From contig NC_051069.1 in assembly GCF_004664715.2 (NCBI RefSeq), positions 12,142,501-12,206,500 of the forward strand: a stretch of 64,000 nt of DNA, read 5' to 3'. Positions 11,180 through 22,914 of the stretch are shown one piece after another; the stretch's first letter is position 1; every line of letters starts with the position of its first letter. The position numbers and the translations under genes were made by a program. This stretch comes from Peromyscus leucopus. Taxonomy: Eukaryota; Chordata; Mammalia; Rodentia; Cricetidae. The notes under the pieces were generated by a model. That model was not told the origin of the DNA and made no database searches. It worked only from the letters and a program-made list of their open reading frames with translations.

Positions 11180-11995
11180 AAGAAGTGGAGGAAGATGAGG
11201 GAGAGAAGGAGAAAAGAGAAGGATCACGCCACACAAGCATGGGGAACCATCTTTGTCAGTCTGGGGAACAGTATTAGAGTTCGCCATGTTCTTTACTTTT
11301 CTATGGGCTTAAAATGTTTTCATAAAGATTTTAACAACTCTCCACACCACCTTCCGTGGTCCTCTGTACCATGACCTTGCTCAGTTTATTTATTCCTCTC
11401 AGAATATAAGCATCACCAAATCAGGATGTATCACGTTTGTTTGAGCCTCGCTTCCAGGCTTTCAAATCTGCTCCAGGATGACTCAGGCATTCAATGAGGG
11501 GTCCACACCTCCATTTGGCCTGATCTCTCAAACAGGACACATTAAAGTTGATGGATATTTTACTTCTGACATTATTTTTAAAATAAAATCTCAGGGAAGT
11601 ACCCCTTTTATCTCAAAGAAATTTCAACTCTTTCAATAACTCTTTCCCTTCAGGTGGATGGCAAGATTCGGATGCAGGCAGAAACCAAATCCCTGCCTCG
11701 GGTTCTTCTCGGCTGCTTTGTGACCCCAGTCAGGTGACTTGTCCACCTGCAAAGGTGGCAGACCCCAGCACTTCAATGCCACCTGCTCTTAGGCTCAACA
11801 CGAAGCTGTTAATTTGGAAGAACTTTGTGGTTTTATAGACTCCACACTCTAAATTGTTGGGCAGATGGTGCCATCCACCAGCCTGAAGCTACCACTGCTC
11901 GCCAGTTCTCAATGTCAGCGTTGGCTTCCCTGTTTTATGACTCAGAATAAAATAAGTTCCTATCCTAAAACTTAGCTCCCTCTAAGTCTAATATA
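11180..11995. other. Intergenic, nothing recognised
   Basis: No repeat, RNA gene or exon is supported here. Confidence 0.5.
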
Positions 11996-11996
11996 G

Positions 11997-11997
11997 T

Positions 11998-12033
<36 letters not shown>

Positions 12034-12045
12034 TATGTGTGTGTA
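11997..12045 (+). repeat. (GT)n microsatellite
   Basis: About 14 GT units followed by interrupted tatgtg units. Confidence 0.95.
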
Positions 12046-12127
12046 CATGAAATTTGACTTCTCTGTCCCATTTACATTCTTTTCATGATTGTGAATTTGT
12101 GGGCATGTGATATTAGAAGAATCATTT

Positions 12128-12286
12128 AAGGGGACCAGCAAGATGGCTCAGTGAGTAAAGGCATCTGTTGTCAAGCCTCAGAACCCGAGTTAATCCCCAG
12201 GACTAATATGTTGGAAAGAGAGAACCAACACTCCCAAGTTGTCCTTGAACCACCACATCTATTCTCATTAATGCACACACAGCACA

Positions 12287-12327
<41 letters not shown>

Positions 12328-12330
12328 TAC
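12128..12330 (+). mobile_element. B3 SINE with (CA)n tail
   Basis: The head ggggaccagcaagatggctcagtg is typical. The tail is about 20 CA units at 12285-12326. Confidence 0.8.
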
Positions 12331-12344
12331 AATTAAAATGGAAC

Positions 12345-13290
12345 AAAAATTTAGAAGAATAATCATTATCAGACAAAGAAAATATTGACATTCATATTGA
12401 CTCTATCTGTTCTTTTCTCTAGTTAACCCCATGAGGCATATTACAGATGTAAGAACACTGAACTCATGTGTGCTCTTGTCAACTGAGCTGTCTGAGCAAT
12501 GTATACTCTGGGTGTTTCAGGCTGGGAGCCCCCCCACCCCTGTTTCCTCCAGAAAAAAAGGAGGCATAAGTGGGGGGCCTTGGATCCTGATTTCTGAAGA
12601 ACCTGCTTGGCCCATGGCTTCTACTACTATTAACCAAGCTCCTCCCCCACCTATTCCAGGGGCTTCTTCTCATTTTCAGATTGCTGAGGGGCCTAGAGCT
12701 CAGGAGTCCCCATGCCAGACTTTATTGTGAGACCCATGGACATTTAAAGGTGTGTTTGAGAGCCAGAAAAATACAGGGCAGGTGCAAGTTGCTAAATAAT
12801 GCTAAACTACCGCGTATGTGCATTCCCAGTGTTTTCTTCGATGGATTTCTACCTTATATATCGAGGCAGCATCTCCCTCTTGAACCTAGACCTTACCAGT
12901 GTGGGTAGCCAGCTAGCCAGCTTGCTCCCAGTAACACCTGTCCGCCTCTGACTCCCACACTGGATTACACACAGGCCAGCATTATACCAGCAGAGCCATC
13001 TTCCCGACCCACAGGCTACTGTTAGGGTTAGAGGGAAAAAAGCGTTCTTATCCAGTGCCTTTTCAACAAGTATTTCCTGAGCTCCTGTCACAGGCCAGAC
13101 GGCCTATGAGATCCAGCATCCTCCCCTCGCATCTCACATTCCCGCAAGGAAATAGAGCATGAAGAACGGACAGTTGCACGAGGCGACAGGTGCTCCAGAT
13201 ACGCCTCTCCATCATTATGATTTAGAATGAGCTTATGGCTGAGAGTCTTAGTGCTGATCTATTTTGGGAGAGCATTTTTTTTTAAGTGTT
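12345..13290. other. Intergenic, nothing recognised
   Basis: Only short open frames without domains. The segment at 12620-13000 is moderately GC-rich but not a CpG island. Confidence 0.5.
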
Positions 13291-13294
13291 AGGA

Positions 13295-13445
13295 CGGTGT
13301 AATAACCCTTTAATTCTTACAAGAACACGGGTGGTGTAGGATGCCACTTTGCAGCTGAGGGAACTGAGTTTAAAAAAGAGGGACCGACCTCACGGTTTGA
13401 CGAGTGGCGTGGCCAGGATTTAAAGGAGGATCTTTTTTATTCCCC
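13295..13445 (+). mobile_element. MIR, ancient SINE
   Basis: The words taacccttta attcttacaaga, ctgagggaactgagt and gtggccaggatttaaa follow the order of the mammal-wide MIR core. It is old and diverged. Confidence 0.65.
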
Positions 13446-13449
13446 AGCC

Positions 13450-14460
13450 AAGAGAGTGCCATCTTGACGGCTTCAGGCTGAGCTGTGGTCCTTTCAGACA
13501 TGGCTATACTCCAGTGCGGACACTAGAGGGCGATGAGAGCAAGCCGGAGAGGCTTTCCCTCTGTGGCTACCGGGGGGCGGCCACTACAGAGCTTCCTTGT
13601 ATACATCTCTGAAGGTGGGTGGATAATGACTGTAGTGTCTACGATATTCTGCAGTGACAGATGAGGACAAGGATCACAGGACTCATCTTCCACCAAAGCA
13701 CTAACACACAGTCTTTCAATGTTAGGCGATACGCAGAGCCCCGCTGCTTAGGAAGTCCTGGTCTAGAACTGTTGCCGCTGTGGACTCTAATTCAATGTCT
13801 GCATACAGTTGTGGACACAGGGCTGCCCAACTGGCCGCAGTTCTCAACAGTCTGCAAGGGGTAAAAGATGTCTGAATGCTCAACAACCAAACATTAATTC
13901 CCGATCAAATGTGGAATAAAGCAACAGCCTTTCACTTCTCGACTTCGCTGCAGCGCGTCTGCTCTGAACATCCACGCACCCTTTGCCAGCCGCCGTCACC
14001 GACCAACACCCCAGGTCCTATCCGAGACCAGTGTACGCTGTGAGCTGCAATGCTTTTGCAGTCTGCCGTTTCCTGCTCTTATGGGAACAAAGCAGGTTAA
14101 CTGTAGAAAACAAAGACTTCAAGTCTATTTTCTACCATCGTTCCTCATCGCCTATCACACTCTTGTATCTTTGGATTGTACTGTGTTAGAATGTTTGATT
14201 TAAAAAAAAAAATTGTTGTCTTGATCTCATTTGATTTTCATCTAAAAATCATGAAATGAATTGATTTGGGATTAGGACAGGATTTTCAACATGTGCTGAA
14301 ATGGCCCTAAACATACTTCTGATATTTTGTATTATGCTTTTAGGATAAGAAGTGTTCTCGGCATTGACAATAATAAAATCAAAATATCGATGAACTCTGC
14401 AATACACTGAAGATGCTCTCTGGTGATGCAGTATCAAATATTCAGTCAAGATATCACTCT
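13450..14460. other. Unique-looking intergenic sequence with a CTCF-like motif
   Basis: No exon is recognised. The part at 13500-13620 is GC-rich and carries the motif listed separately. Confidence 0.5.
13520..13533 (+). promoter_or_regulatory. CTCF-like motif
   Basis: ACACTAGAGGGCGA fits 12 of 14 positions of the CTCF core CCASYAGRKGGCRS and includes the diagnostic AGAGGGCG. It lies outside any recognised repeat. Confidence 0.45.
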
Positions 14461-14462
14461 TA

Positions 14463-14600
14463 GCTGGGCCTGGTAGCGCACACCTTTAATCCCAGCACTC
14501 GGGGGGCAGAAGCAGGTTGATCTCTGAGTTGGAGGCCAGCCTCGTCTGCAGAGCAAATTGCAAGAAAGCCCGGGCTACACGGAGAAACCCTGTCTCAAAA
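14463..14600 (+). mobile_element. B1 SINE
   Basis: gctgggcctggtagcgcacacc, tttaatcccagcactcgg and gagaaaccctgtctcaaaaa mark a full-length B1 of older, diverged type. Confidence 0.9.
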
Positions 14601-14724
14601 ATTGTTTTTAAAAGATTTAATTCTTTATGTAAAAATAAATAAGCATTGTCCACCTCATTAGTATGCCAATTTAAGTTCAGCTTCTATAAATAGTAAATTA
14701 TATGTCCACCAAATAATTATTTTA

Positions 14725-14784
<60 letters not shown>

Positions 14785-14930
14785 GTTTTTTGAGACAGGG
14801 TTTCTTTGCGTAGCTTTGCGCCTTTCCTGGAGCTCACTTGGTAGCCCAGGCTGGCCTCGAACTCACAGAGATCTGCCTGGCTCTGCCTCCCGAGTGCTGG
14901 GATTAAAGGCATGAGCCACCACCGCCCGGC
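14725..14930 (-). mobile_element. Young B1 SINE with 57-nt A-tail and perfect duplication
   Basis: On the plus strand there are 57 uninterrupted T residues (14727-14783), then a complete antisense B1 ending accaccgcccggc. Identical ATAATTATTTTA flanks it at 14713-14724 and 14931-14942. The internal segment with tagctttgcgcctttcctggag is the form typical of cricetid B1. The long pure tail and perfect duplication indicate a recent insertion. Confidence 0.96.
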
Positions 14931-15179
14931 ATAATTATTTTAAAATAAACTTCATTGTAATTCATTATCAGCAAGTGTCTGATTGTATACCTATTTTAGA
15001 TATCTATAACAAATTATAATATAAATTTCTCGGGTGAAAAGGGGTCGTGAGAGGAAAGGTGTAGGAAGCCAGAGCCAAGAACTCTCGCAACCTCAGGGAA
15101 TTTAATTAAACGCCAGTGTGCCGGTGCCCCTCCCACTGCTTTATGCTTTATATTATTAGTGAAGGGCATGTCTTCGGGA

Positions 15180-15515
15180 AGAAGAGCCTCAACTGAGAAA
15201 TGCCTCCAGCAGACTGACCTGTAGGCCAGTCTAGAGGGCGTTTTCTTGATGAACGATTGACGTGGGAGGGCCCAGCCCATCGTGCAGGGAAGCAGGCTGA
15301 AGAAGCTAAGAAGCGAGCAGAAGCGCTCCTCTGTGGTTCTGCTTCAGCTCCAGCCTCCAGGTTCCTGCCCTGAGTTCCCGTCTTGATTTCCCTTCATGGT
15401 GGACTATGATTGATTGGGACATAGCCAACGAAACCCAAATAAACATTTTCCTCCTCAAGTTGCTTTTGGTCATGGTGCTTTCTGATAGAAAGTAAACTAG
15501 GACAGGTCACGTGAT
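15180..15515. mobile_element. Rodent dispersed repeat (same family as 3430-3830, opposite orientation)
   Basis: Recurrent words gaagcgctcctctgtggttct, ccctgccctgagttcc-like text, ggtggactatgattg and ttgcttttggtcatggtg place it with the block at 3430-3830. Family name not assigned. Confidence 0.6.
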
Positions 15516-16462
15516 ATGCACCCTGCTTCTGCTTGTCTTACAGCTGGCTCCGTTTCAGGGGTGGTGTGCAAACAGCCCAATAACTAAGTGACCACCGCTA
15601 GCTCACACGGGCCTTTTTCATACACGCCCTGGATGCCCCAACCATAACACTCATTCCAGGTTTCCTAATGTGAGTCATGACTCCCACCTCACCAAGTCAC
15701 AGAGGGCCGTTGGGAGTGCAGGCCAGGAGGGAGAATGAGGAAGGCTGAAGCCTTCAGATTAGCTTTTCTGAGAGTGGCATGCACCAGGATTTGGTCCAGG
15801 ATCTGCATCCTTGTTGAGAATAAGCCAACATTCTCCACTGTCTCCATCCTTCCTGCCTCAGAGCTTTGCTGTTCGTTTCTGGGTAGTTTTTTGTTTTGTT
15901 TTGTTTTTTTTAAAAACAAACAAACAAACAAACAAAAAAAGGAATAGGGACCAAAACTACCGAGGAAAGGCTACGTTATGATTTATGGGAAAGAAGTACA
16001 AATAATGGATGAAAAAGTCATCTCCAAAGAGGAGTTGCTGGCATGTCTCAGTCTTGTGTGGTGGAAGCCAAAGGCTCTGTTTTTGAGCTAGCCACACCCT
16101 GGGGTGGTGAAACAGCAGACAAGACACAGACAGGGACATGTTTTGGGTACAAAGCTGTGTGTCAGCTCAGGACGTCACTCGGGGTTCTGACAGGATGTGG
16201 ATCCACCAAGTAATGTTCAGGGTCCTCCCCACAAGACAGCAACATGGCAGGGCGTTGGTGGCGTTGGTGGCAGTGGTGGCGGCTAGGCAGTTTGGCGCTT
16301 TTTTAAAAAAACAAAACAAAACAAAATGCACCCCACAAAACAAGTACATAAAAGAAAAGCAGTCAGCTTTAAAAAAATAGAGAAGCTAAGCCATCAGAGT
16401 CATTTTAGTAAGATGGATTTGGCGAGAGGATGCAAGAGGAGCGAAGAATCCTGGAGACAACG
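15516..16462. other. Intergenic, nothing recognised
   Basis: It holds short A/T-rich simple runs at 15885-15945 and 16305-16330. No exon is supported. Confidence 0.5.
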
Positions 16463-16692
16463 GAGCTGGGAAGGCAGCCCAGTGGGCAAAGTGCTTTCCT
16501 GGCAGTCATGAGAACCTGAGTTCAATGCCCAGGATTTATATAAAAATAAAATAAAAACCCAGGCATGGTGGTCTGTGCTTGTGATACCAACATTGGGGAG
16601 GTAGAGGCAGGTGGATCCCAGGAGTTCATTGTCTAGCCAGTTTCACTTACCTGGTGAGTGCCAGGCCTAAGAAACAACATGACATTTTCTCT

Positions 16693-16769
<77 letters not shown>

Positions 16770-16850
16770 TCACACACACCACCTGTACACACATGTGCAC
16801 GCACACACACACATGAACAGGTGCACACATGTTCATAAAAGTTAATAAAA
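16463..16850 (+). mobile_element. B4-type SINE with (TC)n(AC)n
   Basis: A tRNA-like head (ggaaggcagcccagtgggc), a B1-like middle (caggcatggtggtctgtgc, gaggtagaggcaggtgg) and a long compound microsatellite, (TC)n at 16697-16746 then (AC)n. Confidence 0.7.
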
Positions 16851-16859
16851 AGAGATCTG

Positions 16860-18368
16860 GGACATGCAGACATTAGAAATCTGAGGAGTGAGAATAAATA
16901 CTGAGTAGAGACAGTGAAGAAGACCCCTCGGAGCTTCATGGATGGCTCTGGCATCTAATGAATTCAGGAGCTGTGAGAAAAGGCACACTGAGGACTGCCT
17001 CAAATCCTTGCAGCACCGGCCTTGAGCCACCTTTCTATTCTGACTCATTAGATTCAAACAAGCTACAGGAGGCAGTCATCGCTGCCCTCCAGCCGAGGGT
17101 GGATTTGAACCCAGAACCGTCTTTCCGCACATTGGCTGCATAACCTTATTTTCAGTCTCGGTGACTGGAAAAGGGTGACATCACTTGCTGACATGGGTGG
17201 TCAAGAGAAGGAGCCGGTAGACATATGAGTAAAGGCAGCATGGGTAACAAGGTGGTTATTTGGCCAGCACCTTAAGGGGATATGTCCAGTGGACTCTGTG
17301 TACCAGCACAGAGAGGGAGCTGGTTTTCATTAAAAAAGAATGAAACATCTGTAAAAATACAATTGGCTGGGTTCCCTGGCCAAGCTGTTCAAGAAAAACC
17401 AGCTGTGCTAACAAGCAGGAAGGCCATGACCCAGCTGAAGGTCTGGCCAGAGAGGCAGACAGCAGGTCCATCGAAATGCTTGGGCCTCTGAAACATTGTG
17501 ACTGTGGAGACATCTACGGAAGAGACCAAGACCAAGCCTCGAGGGTGGGGGAGGAATGGATGTTCCTCAAGCACCTCTCCTCATCATGATGGGAGAGCTT
17601 CTCAATGCTGCCTGCTCACTACAGTCACCCGAGGAACCTCACTCCAGAGCCGCGTAAACCACACCGTCGTAAGGATGGGCTCTGGAAGTGGTGTCACCAT
17701 GAACCACAGTCACAACCCTTGGGAAAATGGGCAGGCTGTCTTCAGAGAGGACCGGAGAGAGGACATGTAATGAGACCTATAAAGCACTTGCACATATGCA
17801 AGTTATTTCAGGAGCATCAAACTGATTATCCTCCACTGGCTGCATGGGGAAACATGAACGAAATACAGAAATGACTTAGTCGGGAAAGCCCGTGCCTGCA
17901 ATTCAGATCGGCTGATCCCCACATTCAGGGTTCTAGCATTAACACCCCACAGGGCAGTTCCACAGAGGGGAAGTCAAGTTCACCTGTACTCATGTATGAG
18001 GGTGAAGGTCTTAAAAGTAGCTGTGGTGCGTTGGAGTTCATCTAAAAGTAAAGTCCAGTGGCTATGTGGGAACATAACGGGGTAAAACAGCACATGGGAG
18101 ACACTGAAGGGAAGAGCTGGAGATGGCCTGGCAGCCTGGGAACAGAGGCGTGGTTGCAAGGAAGGATTGGGCAGCCGTGAGGAGCAAATGATGGGCACAA
18201 GGCTGGGAATGAGGCATAGGGAGTGCCTGGAGTGGGCTGTGATACCTCACAGGGTCAGAAGGTCTCCCCGTCTGGGGTCTAGACACAAGCCTGTAGCGGG
18301 TAGTCCAGAAAGTGGAGAATCTAGTTCTTGTAGGTATTGTCTGTACTGACTCTGGGCCTCAAAGGAAA
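16860..18368. other. Intergenic, nothing recognised
   Basis: No repeat or exon recognised. A short low-copy open frame at 17498-17770 has no known domain. Confidence 0.5.
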
Positions 18369-18515
18369 TACCACTGTTACCGAATATTTGTTTTCACTGT
18401 GTGAAGATGTGTTGCTGCGATTGGTTTAATAAAGAGCTACATGGTAAATAGCTATCCAGAAGAGAATAAGGGGGATTTCCAGGGAGAGGGAGAACTCTGG
18501 GAAGAAGAGAGGTGA

Positions 18516-21500
18516 TGGTGTAGAATAATACTTTAAGCTGTGTTACTTTTGTTTGTGTTGCATTTGTTTAACTCTGTGAAGCTGTGTTACTGTGCCTGTG
18601 TAAAACACCTGATGGTCTAATAAAGAACTGAATGGCCAATAGTGAGGCAGGAGAAGGAATGGGCAGGGCTGGCAAGCAGAGAGAATATTTAGAAGGAGAA
18701 TTCTGGGGGAAAAAAAAGAGTAGCCAGAAGAAGACTCCAAGGGCCAGCCACCCAGCTACACAGCAAGCCATGGAGTAAGAGTAAGATTTACAGAAGTAAG
18801 AGAACGGGAAAAGACCAGGGGTAAAAGGTAGACAGGATAGGTTAAGTTAAGGAAAGCTTGAAAGAAACAAGCCAAGCTAAGTCCAGGCATTCATAATTAA
18901 GAATAACCCCTCCATGTGTGATTAATTTTGGGAGCTGGGTGAAGGGCCCCTCAAAGGAGAAAAATCATCACCAACATTCTGCCATACCAACATGACACTT
19001 GAATTTCCATAGTGCCTGAGAAAGCCTGAAAAAAAAAGTACGGCTCCTTTAAGAGTTTCTGCTGGACAGTTTCTGCTGGTCACTGAGCCCTTGAGCAGAC
19101 AGTACATTGAGTAGGAACAAAAAACTAAGTAAAAATGCCTGCCACTGCACAAGCATAGGCATTCTAGAGCTCTAGGAAGGTTGAATGCAGTTCCTGGTCA
19201 GACCAACCTCTGACCAGCCCTGAGTTTCACACTTGGTTTTCATGACCCAAGAAGTGGGCAGAGCCAACTGAGAGCCTTGTGCAGAGGATCCAGGTGTAGG
19301 TTAGCAGTTTAAAGGCTGAAGATACACAATAAAGGAGGTCCAGATGGAAAAACTTCCTACCAGGTTCCAGTGTGTTTAACAATGTGTGTAGGCTTAAGAA
19401 AAGAAAAAGTATTTAGTGTCATTTTGTCAATCTTGCATGGAACAGATGTGATCATTCCTGGAAACCCAATTTTTCTCCAATATTTTCCCCTAAAATTCTT
19501 TGGGAGCTGATGCTTCTCAGGTTTCTTGTCTGGGGAAGCCAGCTGTCTGAAAGAGCCTGGGAGCTGTTCTGATTCAGAGCTGACAGGATCGGAGGCAGAT
19601 CGCCCCTATTTCTGTAAATATGTTTTGAATGATATTGTTGTTCTTGAAAATGTGTGCCTATGTCAATTACCTTTTAGTTTTGTAAAGACAGGATGTACCC
19701 AACTCGATATTTGGCCAAGCCAGCAAAATGATAACTGTTGTTTTGGGTTTAAAGATGTTTTGATGTTAAAGTTGGGAAAAACACATTTGACATATTTGTT
19801 TTTGCTGGGGGTTAATGGAGGATGGAGAAAACATGTTTGTTATTATGGAAGAAAAGAAAAAGTGTATAGTCATAGAAAGAAATGAATAGTAAAAATAATA
19901 ATAACGTCTTTAAAGAGAGAGTAAAAATAATATAAAAGAAAAAGGCCACCTAAGATGGGAAATACACAGGGAGTCTGGTTTTGAATTTTTTGATTGTTGA
20001 AAAGCAAAGGACAGCTGCAAAGAGACCTGGAATTGAAAGAGGGACTGTTGAAATAAATCAGCCTATATACTTTAGGAATGCCTTAACTTTTAAAAAGTCA
20101 AAAAATATATTTGTCAAATGGAAATCAAAAATGCTTTGGAGTTTTGTTCCCACAGGAGATGAGAGGCTGTGGATTCCTTCAGGGCTAATATGGATCAGAT
20201 TGGATCAGGTTTGATCAGGCAAGACCTCCTGAAACTTGACAGGTGATATCTATCAGCAAAGGTTACTTTTACTGCTGGTCTTCCCAGGACTTGGTCATTA
20301 TCTCAAAATTTTCTCTTTGGGACCCTAAAGATACTTCACCCACAGACAACAAAAAGTAGTTTGAAGAACAGGACATCCACATTCCCAAGAGGGGTGTGGG
20401 AGGCTTTTGGTTATTTGGTGGGTTATGGATGTTTGTTATCATTTAGGGGAATATAGACTATTGATACAAATTTAAAGTTATTTTTGTTACACTGTATATA
20501 TGTTTCTACTCTTGTTTGGGAGATTTTTGTATATTGATAAAAATTTGAGGTTATTTTTGTTACAACATATCATACGTATGTTTCTATTTTTGTTTGAGGT
20601 ATTGTGCCTATGCAGTTCATTTGGAAATGTAGGGTGAAGTTCTAGTTTTTGAAAGCTATTATTATAAACTATATAGGATAATCAGGAATACAGGTTAGTG
20701 GTTAGTCATTTATAACAATCAAAATTGTAGATATGTTAGGTATGCTTTCCAGATCATATAGAGATATATTTAGATAGATAAATGGTTTTCAAATACTTCA
20801 AAGACCTACAGGATATGGCATTTAAAATGTTTTGTTAACTTCAAGTTTTTCATGACAATGAGACACCTCTGCTTCTGGCAGCAACAATTTACTTCAGAGA
20901 AGATGATGGGTGTTGAAGAAACTCCTTATGGAGTTTGCTTTCATTGTGGCAAGGTTAGCCACTGGGCAAAGAAACTGCTCTTGCCTTTGACTGCTGACAA
21001 TGTGCTGTGCAGACTGGACATGCAGGGCACACAGGAAAAAGAACTGTTGAATTTTGCCAAAACAACACAGAACAGTCCTTCAAAATTCCTGCTTCACAGA
21101 AGAGTCTGCCAGACATTCTTGCAGGACACAGAGGAAAGTGACTGATGAACTTTGCCAATAGAAGGCAGGACAGTCCTTCAAATTTCCTGCTTTACTGAAA
21201 AGTGCCAGATACTCTGGGCCTGTAGGCTGAAGATGGATGCCCCAACACTGCAGAGGAGCTTTAGGTGACTGTCCAGGCAGCCAACTGCCTCTGTTGTTAG
21301 GTAATATTATACTTTTCTGGGTCTTTGATGGAGTTGAAGACTGGATAGTTATAGTTGCAGTTTTTCTTTGTTATAATAGAAAGTAAGTTAGGTGTAAAAT
21401 TTTGGATTCACTAAGATAGGATAGATAATGCATTATTTTCTTTGGACTACAAATGGACAGAATATTGTAAATGTAATTCTTACTTGATAACTGTTTTTGC

Positions 21501-22010
21501 TGTATGTAGTTATACTATGTTAAAGTTAAAACCTTTCATTTTATTTAGACAAAAGGGGGAAATGTTGTAGAATATTATTTTAAGGTGTGTAACTTTTGTT
21601 TGTGTTGCACTGTGAAGTTGTGTTACTTTGCCTGTGTAAAACACCTGATGGTCTAATAAAGAACTGAATGGCCAATAGTGAGGCAGGAGAAGGAATGGGC
21701 AGGGCTAGCAGGCAGAGAGAATATATAGAAGGAGAATTCTGGGGATAAAAAGAGCAGTCAGAGAAAGAGGAGGACTCCAAGGGCCAGCCACCCAGCTACA
21801 CAGCAAGCCATGGAGTAAGAGTAAGATTTACAGAAGTAAGAGAACGGGAAAAAGACCAGAGGTAAAAGGTAGACAGGATAGGTTAAGTTAAGGAAAGCTG
21901 GCATGAAACAAGTTAAGGCTGAGTGTTCATAAACAAGAATAAACCTCTGTGTGTGGTTTATTTGGGAGCTGGGTGGCAGACCTAAAAAAGAGCAAAAACA
22001 ACCAACAACA
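18516..22010 (+). mobile_element. Non-autonomous class II-like endogenous retrovirus with two LTRs
   Basis: A 5' LTR (18516-18976) and a 3' LTR (21563-22010) are near-identical over most of their length and enclose about 2.6 kb. The polypurine tract aaaagggggaaa directly precedes the 3' LTR. Both LTRs carry ctaataaagaactgaatggcc, an LTR polyadenylation signal. The interior has no intact gag, pol or env frame; the one recognisable relic is a gag zinc-knuckle segment near 20930-20975. I see no clear primer-binding site. The flanks (AGGTGA, AGGCAG) match only partly, so the duplication is unclear. It resembles non-autonomous LTR families known from cricetid rodents, such as mys-type elements, but I cannot name it. 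Confidence 0.88.
20852..21145 (+). pseudogene. Relic of retroviral gag nucleocapsid (broken zinc knuckle)
   Basis: A 97-codon open frame within the nested element contains CFHCGKVSHWAKK. This follows the retroviral zinc-knuckle pattern C-x2-C-x4-H, but the final cysteine of the CCHC motif is absent, a leucine standing in its place. Nothing on either side resembles capsid or protease. It is a decayed, non-functional remnant of an endogenous retrovirus. Confidence 0.6.
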
Positions 22011-22296
22011 AGGCAGAGATTCACCAGGAGACTCAGAAGAAGTTGGACATATGGTACAGAGCAGAGGTAACTGAGCCACATGACAAAATGTAGATTAATA
22101 GAAACAGGTTAATTTGAGATATAAAAACTAGTTAGAGACTATCCTAAGCTAAAGGCCAAACCTTCATAATTAATAATAAGCCTCCATGTCATTATTTGTG
22201 GGTTGGTGGTCCCAACGAAAAAGTACAACTACATACCACCTTCCCAACCAGGTAGTCATCTGCTAATTTGGATATACCTGTATAATTTAAAATACA

Positions 22297-22525
22297 CTGC
22301 TGGGGTTGGGAATGGAGCTCAGTTGGCCAGAGTGCTTACCTAGAATGCACAAGGTCCTGAGTTTGATCCTCAGACAATGCATAAAGCTACACATAATGGT
22401 AGTGTGTACCTGTAATCCTAGTATTGTGTAGATGGAAGAAAAAAGGATCATAAGTTCAAGGTCATGATTCTTGCTACATGGTAATTTTGAGGCCGGTTTG
22501 TTTCAAAACAGAAACACCCCAAACT
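22297..22525 (+). mobile_element. ID/B4-type SINE
   Basis: The head ggggttgggaatggagctcag and aaggtcctgagtttgatcctc are ID-type tRNA-Ala-derived words. A degraded B1-like half follows (tgtaatcctagtattg). Confidence 0.75.
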
Positions 22526-22719
22526 TGTCTTTTTCCATTTCCACAACTGTTCAAGCTGAGCATCATCATTTTCCTACCTCTGCCACTTCATGTATAGACT
22601 TACCAGTATAACTGCTTATGGAGATGCTGAGGACAAGGGAGCCGCCGAACTCACAGTAGCACATGTGACTGCGTCATGTGAATGTGGATGGCAAGGCTCA
22701 GCAATGTCAAAACCATTTA

Positions 22720-22883
22720 GTGGGGCCAGCAAAATGTCTCAGAGAGTAAAAATGCTTGTGATGCACGCCTGATGACCCGGTTTGACCCCTGGGACTCACC
22801 GGGGGAAGGAGAGGACTGGCTCCTCAGCCTGCACCTGTAACTCTTATGACCTCTGCGAGTGCGTGCATGCGCGCGCGCACGCG

Positions 22884-22914
<31 letters not shown>

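Larger units (their letters stand above)
18375..22233 (+). mobile_element. Older solo LTR split by a nested retroviral element
   Basis: The outer LTR consists of 18375-18515 and about 22011-22233. It begins TGTTACCGAATA, ends AAGTACAACTACA, and is flanked by identical TACCAC at 18369-18374 and 22234-22239. With the inner 3.5-kb element removed, the two parts make an LTR of about 364 bp related to the other solo LTRs here (shared gttaatttgagatataa-type text). The TG...CA ends and 6-bp duplication suggest a class II element. Confidence 0.9.

Noticed and set aside
18510..22016. A 6-bp duplication for the inner retroviral element
   Set aside because: The flanks AGGTGA and AGGCAG agree at only three of six bases, so I do not claim one; the outer duplication TACCAC is exact and was kept.
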